Positions 31,545 through 40,439 of a stretch of DNA of 64,000 nucleotides are shown piece by piece. Location: NCBI GenBank assembly GCA_034401795.1, contig CM067366.1, positions 72,911,040 through 72,975,039 on the forward strand, given 5' to 3'. The notes beneath the pieces are model-generated. The model searched no databases. It had not been told where the DNA came from and was given only the letters and a program-made list of their open reading frames with translations. The position numbers and the translations under genes were made by a program. Origin of the DNA: Chaetoderma sp. LZ-2023a. Taxonomy: Eukaryota > Mollusca > Caudofoveata > Chaetodermatida > Chaetodermatidae. Position 1 is the stretch's first letter, and every line of letters starts with the position of its first letter.

Positions 31545-32520
31545 TCATTCATTAGAAGCTTCGTCCGCGGTCTCCACTACTTCGTCTGCGGTCTCCGCTG
31601 TTTGAGGACCTTCGTCCATGGTCTCCGCTGCTACTTCAACAGTTTTGGCAGAAGCTACTTCGTCCGCAGTCTCCGCCGCTACTTCGGCAGTTTTGGCAGA
31701 AGCTACTTCGTCCGCGGTCTCCGCTGCTACTTCGGCAGTTTTGGCAGAAGCCTGTGGCTTCTTCTTAAGATGATACTTTCGCTGAAACTCTTCCCACTGA
31801 GGGTCATCTTCTGGGATTTTGTTAATCCGGTGTATCTGATGGTAGACCCACCTTCCCCATGAGGCCTTAGCATTCCCTTTCTTGCTAGGGGGGAGGGGGT
31901 TGATGAGGAAGTCCTTCCAGTACTTTTCTGGGAATTTCACAAATGCATCCAGATCACTGGCCACTCTCCAGCACCGTTTTGCGTTGAAGATGTTCTCAAC
32001 AGCCTCCTTGCGGCCAACAGCATCCCCATGCTGAGTACCTTCTGCTACAGCATCACTGATCGCATCCCTGAGGTAGTCATTTGCTCCAGACTGGATTCTA
32101 TCCAGCCACTCTCGCTCTTCCTGGCTATGGAGTCTAAATACGTCAGCCCACTTCCTGACCATTAGTAGATCTGTGGGGTCGACCCTCGCCCTTAGGAGAG
32201 CTAGAATAACAGGACTGTTGGTTGGGGCCTCAGGTAGGAGTTTCCTGCCCTGGATGCTGTCAAACTTCCGGTAGAGTATCTGAGTCAGGAGTTCTTTTGT
32301 ACTACGAACTGGCATTTCTTCCTCTATGGCGGCCAGTATCTCCTCATCAGATGGAGGTGTGACCTTGGCTCGCTCATGGATAATGTTGATGTCACGAAGC
32401 AGATCTCGGACCCGGTCACAGTGGGACAGTGTACGCCGTGGCTGTCACGATGACTGTCATGCCGACTTGTCCTGCTGCCTATAGACAATCTGCTGGAGAA
32501 CTTTACCAAACATGGAAGCC
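31545..32520 (-). pseudogene. Charged 256-residue ORF with 16-residue C-terminal repeats; N-terminus broken
   Basis: An intact frame of 256 codons runs from 32315 to 31545. Coding-like sequence extends upstream in the same frame to about 32410 (RDLLRDINIIHERAKV), and an ATG at about 32520 in a shifted frame probably marks the original start. The body is charged and helical (FVKFPEKYWKDFL). The tail has about four copies of a 16-residue unit (SAKTAEVAAETADEVA) encoded by a 48-bp DNA repeat at 31560-31755. The function is unknown. The low-complexity Ala/Glu/Thr tail resembles virion or DNA-binding linker regions. Confidence 0.5.
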
Positions 32521-32562
32521 ATTTAAAACCTCTATATACCCAGACCTTAAACATACTGCAGT

Positions 32563-32745
32563 ATGTTCAACATCCAGATGGGGGCCATTGAACCTGCGAC
32601 ATCGCACTGCACTGATCCTCGGAAGGACTGCCTGATGGTCATTCGACCCAGTATACACGATGAGAACCCGTTGTCCGCTGCTGGGAAGTATATTGACTTT
32701 GCAATCTTGGTCTCCTTAGACAGCTTCTCCATCGCCTGGTTATGA
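32563..32745 (+). CDS. 60-residue unassigned ORF overlapping the next start
   Basis: ATG 32563 to TGA 32745; the stop overlaps the start of the next ORF (ATG 32742) in an ATGA arrangement, a sign of coupled genes. The sequence has no recognisable domain (CLMVIRPSIHDENPLSAAG). The minus strand is also open here, so support is moderate. Confidence 0.4.
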   Translation: MFNIQMGAIEPATSHCTDPRKDCLMVIRPSIHDENPLSAAGKYIDFAILVSLDSFSIAWL

Positions 32746-33106
32746 CGCTCATAATGGACCTCTCCGATGTAGCGGAGACCACAGGTGAGTATGATGATGT
32801 AGAGCCTGAATCCCGTAAGCTAGTACACAGAGCGAAAGGAATCTATCGCAGCTACTTAAAAGGTTCTATCGGTCCGCTGGCAGGAGTTGGGGCTCTGATT
32901 GCTCTGTTCACAATGAAGGCTGGCGAGATGGTCTGCAAGATCGCCAACAATGCTCCTCCATGGGGTGGAGAAGATTTCTGAAGCCATACCAGCTATCGCC
33001 TAAGGAGTAGGTACATTCTTCGGAGTCGCAGGCCCTTGGATACCATACGTTGCCATAGCGCTTGCGGCCATCTGGGCTCCCAAACATTTAAGCCGTGCTA
33101 TATAAG
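32742..33106 (+). pseudogene. Two-helix membrane protein of the Polinton-like block (frameshift, one stop)
   Basis: The frame from ATG 32742 is open to 32981. An acidic N-terminus (DVAETTGEYDDVEPES) precedes a basic stretch and a first hydrophobic segment (GPLAGVGALIALFT). Near 32950 the coding signal moves to another frame, where a TAA at about 33000 interrupts it. A second hydrophobic segment follows (GPWIPYVAIALAAIWAP), with its end near 33103. Small membrane proteins of this type are common in Polinton and adintovirus virion modules. Confidence 0.45.
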
Positions 33107-33108
33107 GA

Positions 33109-33353
33109 TGGCGTCTCTGTATGACCAGGTCAAGTCTCTTAACTTCCGAGGGTTGGTCGATAAACTACTTTTCAGTGAGGATCCAGCAGAGATTAGACAC
33201 CAGTGTATGGCGGTGTTTGAGGAGGTCTTCAGTGATGGTCGAATGAATGACGGCTGTCACCTCTGCAATCCTAGAGTTCACCCAGGCCATGCGTGACAGG
33301 ACGGTAGTGGATGTCAGTGTTGAAATCCGGGAGTTTATAAACCGTCATTCTTG
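33109..33353 (+). pseudogene. Small helical protein upstream of the integrase (frameshift near 33245)
   Basis: Starts MASLYDQVKSLNFRG at 33109 and runs to about 33240. The coding signal continues in another frame from an ATG near 33248 to TGA 33353 (LEFTQAMRDRTVV; EIREFINRH). It is entirely alpha-helical in appearance, with no membrane segment. It lies only a few bases before the integrase remnant. Confidence 0.45.
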
Positions 33354-33853
33354 AGGAGCTCTACTATCAGCCTGGTGGATATTACCGTGAGCTTCCTCAG
33401 CTACTCGAGGCTGCATGTCGCAAGGGCCACAACTTCACATTGGAGACAGTTAGCCAGTGTTCTACAGTATGGGTGAGAGGGCTGCCTGCTGTGGTGGAGA
33501 GATCCAATGCCGAGGCTACTAGGCTAATCGGGAAGAAGCCGATAGAGGCTATCAGACACTCTGCTGGTCACAGCTCTAGAGGAGCGAACAAGGGAGAGGA
33601 GTGCCTACCACCTGATGCTCTGGTTCGGTACCTGTATGAACCTGGTGAGCTGGAAGGTGGTCGACTGCGTGTAACAGATCCTAACTGGTTGATAGATGTT
33701 CTCAAGCTTGACAGGTATGTGGAGGCGGAGGGGTGGCCTACACTGTACTACCTGGCACGCCAGCACGGAGTGCCTAGGCGACCATTTGTCATAGAAGAGC
33801 TTCAGCTAGTCCCTGAAGACACACAGCTACCACCCCCTAGGGTGCTAACATGA
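33353..33853 (+). pseudogene. Polinton-type integrase with the DDE catalytic core deleted
   Basis: The open frame runs about 165 codons to TGA 33853. The first 35 codons (YYQPGGYYRELPQLLEAA) match the N-terminal region of Polinton integrases. The frame then jumps, without breaking, to the segment after the catalytic core (WVRGLPAVVERSNAEATRL...GKKP). The C-terminal domain is well kept (YLYEPGELEGGRLRVTDP; FVIEELQLVP), matching the chromo-like C-terminal part of these enzymes. The roughly 130-residue RNase-H-fold core with its Asp, Asp and Glu is absent, so the protein could not insert DNA. Its 3' end meets the 3' end of the polymerase gene on the other strand. Confidence 0.75.
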
Positions 33854-36800
33854 TACTCGATGGGCTCGGTATGGACCCCATCTGGCAGCACATGGCGCTT
33901 ATCATAGTAAGTGGAGAGTCCGAGCCTTTCCTGCACATACATCACCATACCCTTGTTGCGCATGCAGAGGCCTCGGTTTTTAGCTCTGCCCACCCCGCCA
34001 TGTAGGGTGCTGTAGAACTTCTGCCAAGTGAGCTCATTCTGCCACTTTGACATTCCCTTAGCCGAGCACTAATTGCAGCTGCGCTCTCCATGTAGTAGCA
34101 TTTGGAGCAGAGAGCGATGCCACAAGAGCCTTCGAACTCGAGCTTGAACAGTCCCGGTGTCCATCCAGACCATTTGTCCGAAGCTAGCCAGTCCCGCTTA
34201 TGAGGCTGGTACTCTGCTCGCATCTCAGGGTGAATGACGTCGTCGACGTTGAAGCCTGCTATAGTGATATATGCGGAGTCAGTGTCCATCTGCAGGTACT
34301 CAAAGCTGTCATGAGCTATGTAGCGATCGAGGAAGTCGTAGTAGAACTCCAGCATTCGCAAGCTCATAAACGGCTATCCCCACCTGGAAGGGCCTTCGAA
34401 TTGTGATTCTCAGCCTGCGACTCTGGAGCTCGTATGACTCACCAATCTCCTCGAGATCTTCGAACAATGCACTACGCAGGGCCTTGTCTACCACGCATTC
34501 ATCCTTTGTGAAGCTGGTGTTGCTAGGACATCCTAGGGCCTCGATGAGCTTCACGTAGGCACTGTTGCCGAGGAGTTTGAAGAGATCTGCCAAGAGCGCT
34601 TTGTTCTTATCTACATTTCCTGAGCGGCGGGCATCCGTAACATTCTTCATGAACCACTCGAATGGGCGCTTGGCCTCATAGTCTATGGTGCGGTATACAG
34701 CAGTGATCTCCAGGCCATGGGTTATATACTATTTGAGGGTCGGAGCGTACAGCAGCCACTTCTTGCCGGAGAGGGCACCGACCAGCTTCTGAGTGGTGGG
34801 CCGCTTCCTCCCTGTTCACACTAGATATGCCAGCATCTTAGATGGGATTGCCATGCCAGCATCTCAGACGAAATTGCCTCTACCGGGATCTCGCAGTTAT
34901 AGAAGAGAGGAGCATTTCCTCGAACTTTGCCCACACAGCCTTGGGGACCTCTATATCCACCTCAGCAAACCCAAACCAGCTGTCTGCTAGGAGAGCCTCC
35001 TTAAAGCTAGCTACCCCACTGGCCTGGACCAATGGCACACTTTCTCCTTACCACATGGCATCTCTTTGGGTATCGTTGACAGGTACAGAGCATTTGCATT
35101 GTAGCCGAGTAGACGTTGGCAGACACACTCACTCTGGCGGATTCGAGTCACACTGGCCTCGTGTTATCTGGTGAACACGATGCTGGGACCACCAACAACA
35201 GCACCCTTCAGCATCTCGTAGGCTTCCTTGTCTGGTGAATAGAGGCTAACATCCGGCATGTGCTGAGCGGTTCCACGTAGGAGGTACTGCAGTGACACAC
35301 CTGGGAGAGACACCGCTTCTTTGAGGATGTCTATATCTCATTCTGTGTAGAACTCCGGCATCCGCTCTAGGGCTTTGATGAATGGGCTGACGTCTAGGTT
35401 ATTGTAGTATCACAGACAGTCGGCGAATGTCCACATTCCATGCTCACTGAATGTCTGGTTACACTGTTCCCACCCTGTTCGCGTCAAGAGGTAGCCACCC
35501 TTGAGCTTAGATGTCTATGCTGAGTAGTCATGAATCCCTGGATGGTTGAGCTACTCATGTGTGTCAAACCATTCATATGGGAGCCAGCTCTTCTGCTGTG
35601 TACACCCGTAAGCATTGACCCATACCTCGTACGAGACTCCTGGACCGAGGTAGTTCAGCACATCGAGAAACCGTAGCTCAGGTGTTATGAGGAACATGGT
35701 CTGACTATCCTTCTTGGCGACTTTCACTGTACCTGTACTGTCAGTCACCTCATCGACAAAGTACTTCTTAATGAGGTTCAGGTCATACCGCCTAGAGTTG
35801 AACCCCAGTACAGGAACTTGGTCACATCACTCATTGATCAGTCGCTGCTGTCGCTTTGTGAGCTTGTCCAGGTCTGTCGGTATGTACTGTGCCCTAACCC
35901 CCGTCCGGATTAGAGATGCTCGTCGTTGGATCTCCAGCATGAACTCTCTGATCAGTTCTTTGGGGTCAGGATTGCAGTGGTGAGTTAGCTCACTCGTGGT
36001 GCCCTCTAAGGAGCAGCCATCTGACACAGAGATAGGTATGTGAGTCCTCTGGATCGTGAGAGTCTCCGTAGGATGAGTCCTGATACCATCTAGGAGTGCT
36101 TCAAAGTCGTAAGCTATGAAATGTGGGTATGGAACAGTCCGAACTCGCTTAGGGATGCTTGGGCAGCGTTTTATACAGCACTCCCACTGTACCACAAGCA
36201 TGCATCCAGAGGCGCTCAGCTGCTCCTCACTCAGGACTGTCTTGCGGTATCTTTGTTTGGCATCCTCACCTCGCTGATGTTGTGGACACCCGTGCCAGTG
36301 ACAGCCATGGAACAATGGTGTTGGTGGTCGGATCATAACCATCTACGGGAGTGCCCTCGATTCAAAGCTCGCCGCTGTGCCCACACTCTACATGGTGTAT
36401 GTGTACGCCTCTGTTTCTCGACTCATACTCGATCCAACGAGTAGCCGCTGAACTGGATGGTTGGGGTGGATAGAAGGCTTTCTCATACGCAGACTGTGGT
36501 GCCTCAACCTTGTCGCCAGGACACATGATTTTTGTTTTGCTGCCTGTACAGTGATCAGCGTGGCATTGAAGATTGCATGCCTGAGTACACCTTTGCTGAT
36601 AGTGACTGCAGACTAGTGCATGTGCCAGCTTGGAGATGTTCTTGATGTAGAAGGCGTGGTGGTCCCACACTCCGATGGTCATGGTGTCACGGTAGTGAGC
36701 CGCCTACCTGATCATATGCCAGGTGCCCTCTTCGGTTGGTTCATACACACGAACCCCGATCTTGGCAAAGAACTCTACCTTGTCCAGCTGATCCAGGGAG

Positions 36801-37771
36801 GTCTTGCGGACATCAGGTACTGTCTTGCCATAGAACTGTGTGGCAAGCTCTCGGGCAGGAGCTGTACTTCTATCAGCTCTCGCTCCTAGGTGGACTGCTA
36901 GACATCTCCAGAGACACATGTTGTCCCTGTAGGTGTCGAGGGAAGTCATACTCTTCTTCTGTCGTAGCCAGTCTGGGAGGGGGCTTGTCCCAAGCAGAGG
37001 TTCGCGGTTGATGACAGCCCTGACCGCAACGTTGATTGATCGAACGAAAGCCCACTTGGTGTTGGGTCGATCGATATTGTCTGTGTCGAGGCAGGCTTGC
37101 TCTCTTGCTGCCACCCTGTCCTGAGCTGCTCCTATCGTGTTCAGCTACGGGCTCCCTGGATCATTCTTGTGGAAGAGCATCACCCTACCATCTTCGATGT
37201 TACGGATGTGATAGGTATGGGCGTAGTGGATGTAGAAGGCGTTCTGAACAGTCTGCTGGATCTTTTGCATGATCTGGCCTGTGAGGTCTCCTTCTAGACC
37301 TCTGACGAATGTCCAGCATACTGACCGGCGTCCTCTATCCTCTGTCTCCCTTTCGCCGAGATGCTGGTTGAGAATGTGTTCACCTTCTCGCGTCATGCTC
37401 CGGGCTAAGGGTTCAGACCTCAGCCCCCATATTCTCCGGCATTGCTTAACGATCCTGCGTTTGAGAGTTAAGCGCTCCAGTGGATGGGCCTCCATCCGCC
37501 TCACTACGGTCTTGGCTCGCAAGCTAGCAGTCACGTCCTTGTCAAACTGATGACGCTCATGTATCTGCTGTGCTTTCTAGTGGGGATTCCAAGGATCCTC
37601 TTTGGTAAACACTGGAAACATTCCCGTATTCATTGCTCGGGAGAGTCGCTTCTGCCACTCCTCAGCACAGACCTGTCCGATCATCTGGAGCAGGTCGGCT
37701 TTCTTGGCATTAGAGTAGATTCTAAGGCCGAATTTCTTTGCTGTAGCACGAAGCTGTGCACCAGTACTCAT
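33802..37771 (-). pseudogene. Protein-primed-type family B DNA polymerase of a Polinton (multiple breaks)
   Basis: Read on the minus strand, the coding signal covers about 1,300 codons. Domains in order: SAP-like N-terminus (AKKFGLRIYSNAKKADLL, about 37760-37690); OTU-like block (DNMCLWRCLAVH, about 36925-36890); a Cys/His cluster (about 36600-36530); an FHGCHWHGC nuclease-type motif (about 36310-36286); exonuclease Exo I (YDFEAL, about 36110), Exo II (FNSRRYDL, about 35800) and Exo III (NNLD, about 35395). In the palm, motif A has Asn in place of Asp (GYNANALYL, about 35100), motif B is KLLGNSAY (about 34570) and motif C is MDTDSAY (about 34285). In-frame stops lie near 37577, 37145, 36683, 36362, 35827 and 35551, with a frameshift near 36310 and further damage at 34.75-35.2 kb. 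The gene would have copied the element's genome; it cannot do so now. Confidence 0.9.
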
Positions 37772-38140
37772 GGTGTATATCCCTGTGGATGCCTGCATAG
37801 CGTGCGGGGCCCCCTGCGTTGGACAGTTAAGCACTCCAGTGAATGGGCCTGCATCCGCCTCACTACAGCCTTGGCTCGCAAGCTAGCAATCAGCTCCTCG
37901 TCCAACTGACTAAACTCACGTGTCCACTGCGCTTTCTTGTGCGGATTCCAAGGATCCTCGGTAAGCGCTCGAAACCTTCCCATATTCATTGCTCGGGAGA
38001 GTCGCTTCTGCCACTCCTTGGTACGGATCTGGTCGATCATCTGGAGCAGGTCGGCTTTCTAGGCCTTATAGCCTCTAAGGCCGAATTGCTTTGCAATAGC
38101 GCGAATCTGTGCAACAGTACTCATGGTGTATATCCCTGTG
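37768..38140 (-). pseudogene. Second copy of the PolB 5' end (partial tandem duplication)
   Basis: Repeats the start codon region, the SAP-like stretch and the downstream EWQKRLSRAMNMG segment of the polymerase gene at about 85-90 percent identity, then stops where the main copy begins. It has its own TAG inside the SAP-like region near 38060. The duplicated leader (atggtgtatatccctgtgga) precedes both copies. The duplication unit is about 350 bp. Confidence 0.75.
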
Positions 38141-38582
38141 GATGCCTGTCTCTAAATGGGCGTTCAGACCCTATTATGTGTGGCGATCAGTACCTGTAGA
38201 TGCCTGTCTGGGCGTTCAGACCTATTATGTGTGGTGCTGGCGATCAGTACCTGTGGGTGGATGCCTGTCTCTAAATGGGCGTTCAGACCCTATTATGTGT
38301 GGGTGGATGCCTGTCTGGGCGTTCAGACCTATTATGTGTGGTGCTGGCGATCAGTACCTGTGGGTGGATGCCTGTCTCTAAATGGGCGTTCAGACCCTAT
38401 TATGTGTGGGTGGATGCCTGTCTGGGTGTTCAGACCCTATTATGTGTGGCGATTAGTACCTGTAGGTGGTATATATCCATGTGGATGCCTGTCTCTAAAT
38501 GGGCATTCAGACCCTATTATGTGTGGTGCTGGCGATCAGTACCTGTGGGGGTGTATATCCCTGCGGGTGCCTGTCTCTAAAG
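38121..38582 (+). repeat. Tandem array at the right end of the Polinton-like block
   Basis: About eight units beginning atgcctgtct, each carrying gcgttcagaccctattatgt, with or without the extensions ctaaatggg and ggcgatcagtacctgtgg. Unit length alternates between about 45 and 68 bp. It grew from the leader sequence that also precedes the polymerase start. The 153-codon frame through it is a product of the repeat. Confidence 0.85.
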
Positions 38583-38739
38583 GCGCGGTGCGCATGCAAG
38601 CCCCATGGATAGGATAGTATGCGCATGTGTATAAAGCCCTATGAGAGAGGTATGGCTAAGTCCGTAAGAACGCGTAGCATGCATCCGCACGCATCAGATC
38701 CACGTGTCAGTATTGTGAGAGAGCGTATGCTTATATTGT

Positions 38740-38835
38740 ACGGAGAAATCACTTCATTCTCAGCGTTCTTGGTACTTATTAGGACCGGAATGAAGCGAGA
38801 ATTTCAAAACTGTTTACCATTTTAAAATCGGACCA
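38740..38835 (-). repeat. Short repeat matched in opposite orientation at 43145-43240
   Basis: Shares cagaaatc/gatttctgg, attttaaaatggtaaacagt and attctcgcttcattcc-type strings with the later site after reverse complementing, at roughly 80 percent identity over 95 bp. It starts about 120 bp beyond the right end of the Polinton block. Confidence 0.6.
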
Positions 38836-38861
38836 GAAATCGCAGAGTTGTCCACAAATGG

Positions 38862-38948
38862 TAATAGTGAGATTTGAACCTGTGATTTTAAGATTGCTAA
38901 TAAACACAAAACAAGGATCTCCCGCATTAACTACCTCGACCATGTATG
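38862..38948 (-). repeat. tRNA-like sequence, SINE head or tRNA pseudogene
   Basis: On the minus strand a box-A-like tggtcgaggtagttaatgc (about 38942-38924) is followed about 50 bases later by a box B ggttcaaatct (38880-38870). The spacing fits an internal Pol III promoter. The stems do not pair well enough for a functional tRNA. Confidence 0.5.
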
Positions 38949-38984
38949 CATCAGTAATTATAGCTGATAAGTTATGTGTTCTCA

Positions 38985-39052
38985 TTGCTGTTACTGCGTT
39001 ATCTCGAAGTGACGTCAAGATCTAGAGTGACTGATAAGCGCAGTAACAGCAA
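38985..39052. repeat. 14-bp perfect inverted repeat
   Basis: ttgctgttactgcg (38985-38998) and cgcagtaacagcaa (39039-39052) pair perfectly around a 40-bp spacer that contains tgacgtca. Confidence 0.7.
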
Positions 39053-39094
39053 TTTTACAACTCACGCTCAGTGATAAGATTACTAAGAGGTGAG

Positions 39095-39299
39095 ATTTTA
39101 GTGGTGTTGCGGTGGGCCAATCAATAGAGTATTGAATTGCATAGGATTCCCAGGCTGCAGACTGGGGTTCAAATCCGCTCAAAAGACCTCGCTAGAACTT
39201 ACCTGAAATTTCGAAACTAGGTAAGACACGAGGGCCAGGGTAATATGACCAGGTTAGATAAAGACCCACCGCGACACTCCCCAGTGCGGGGTCAAAGCA

Positions 39300-39333
<34 letters not shown>
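39095..39333 (+). repeat. tRNA-derived SINE-like element ending in (AC)n
   Basis: A box-A-like stretch at about 39111-39130 (gcggtgggccaatcaatagag) precedes a box B ggttcaaatcc at 39166-39176, followed by a unique body and a terminal (AC)n run at 39300-39333. The head-body-simple-tail layout is typical of tRNA-derived SINEs. Confidence 0.55.
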
Positions 39334-39334
<1 letters not shown>

Positions 39335-40435
39335 AGCCAGCTGGAATAGCAACAGGGTGGGGTAGGAGATAGTTGGGGTAGGATGAGATAGGTAGGTCTT
39401 ATTATTTTTAATGTGGATTTGGGGCAGCGAGAGCTGCTCTTGCGGAATCTGCACTGTATGCATCCCCTAATATATATATATGGAAGCCGGATCCGCGCAG
39501 GATGACTGGACCACCATGATGACGGATGTAACTGCTGACCTACAGTGATCTTCACTTCAACCGGTGTCTTACGGATCCCAGCACATCCGCAGTGGTACGA
39601 CGTTCTCGGCTTCCACGGAATTTTGGATACTCCCGGACGGCCATCTGAGGGTAGTAAACTAAATTTAAAGTTAGGCCCTCCGCATCTGGACTTTCTTAGG
39701 GAACCTTCCCGAGAGCAGGCCGTGTGGGCCTGGGATGTGGTCCTACATGATGTAGAGCTACTGTGATTCTTGGTGGATGACTCGCCACATCTGCCAACCA
39801 CACTAAAAAGTGGACACTAAATTCCGCACTGCACGTCGTATGTGTTTTAATTAACATTTTGACCACAGTCTGGTGGTCTTTGCTAGGTGCACCGCAAGAG
39901 CTATGCGACGCATCACGCACCATGTGCCAAGTTATGTAACTGCTTAACATTGTATACCACCCTCTCTGTTAATGGGCAACCTTCAACTTTATTATTTCCG
40001 TCGCCAGATGGATAACTATCTCAGTACCCTGTAAATTACTAGCTGCTGGGACTATCTAATAGACATCTTTTCACTGCTCTGTTTCACTGTCCTGAGTGTG
40101 TACCGTATCTACCCTGCCTGGAGGAGTCAGCTTGTGGAGCCAACCCGCGGAAACCAGCTGCGGGAATCACCTGCAGAAATCTCTCCAGCTCCAGAGAACA
40201 TGTCGACTCATGCTAACATAGTAGCCTGTTCCTTACCGATGACTATTATGTACTCAAGTAGCTATACTATTGTACATCTAATTGTATTTGGTACTGATGA
40301 CTAATAGGTACCTTCCCAGTCTTAGGACCGCAATTTATAATTTCGTTATTACTGTGAATATTATTCTTGTTTACTGTGGTGCTCTCAACTAGCCGCACCA
40401 TCTAAGTGTATCAGTCTATGTTACTTAGTTACTTA
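39335..40435. other. No gene recognised
   Basis: Mixed sequence with short ORFs only. The frame 39292-39801 on the minus strand is inflated by the AC run. No repeat family was identified. Confidence 0.3.
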
Positions 40436-40439
40436 ATTT

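Larger units (their letters stand above)
24250..38620. mobile_element. Decayed Polinton/Maverick-like (adintovirus-like) endogenous viral element
   Basis: About 18 short, tightly packed genes on both strands occupy 14 kb of sequence visibly richer in G+C than the AT-rich flanks. Diagnostic members are a family B DNA polymerase with the N-terminal extensions typical of Polintons (37771-33802, minus), a retroviral-type integrase remnant (33353-33853, plus) and a packaging-type ATPase (30837-31501, plus). Several one- or two-helix membrane proteins and a conserved hydrophobic-helix protein complete the set. The left border abuts a broken gypsy LTR. The right border is an array of tandem repeats. 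I could not find matching terminal inverted repeats or a 6-bp target duplication, so the ends may be truncated. Nearly every large gene is broken. Confidence 0.85.

Noticed and set aside
24250-38620. The compact gene block as bacterial or phage contamination
   Set aside because: The PolB and integrase motifs are of the animal Polinton type, the block is embedded between animal retroelements, and microsatellites and gypsy LTRs touch it.
38862-38948. Functional tRNA gene on the minus strand
   Set aside because: Box motifs are present, but the acceptor and anticodon stems do not pair convincingly. SINE head or pseudogene is preferred.
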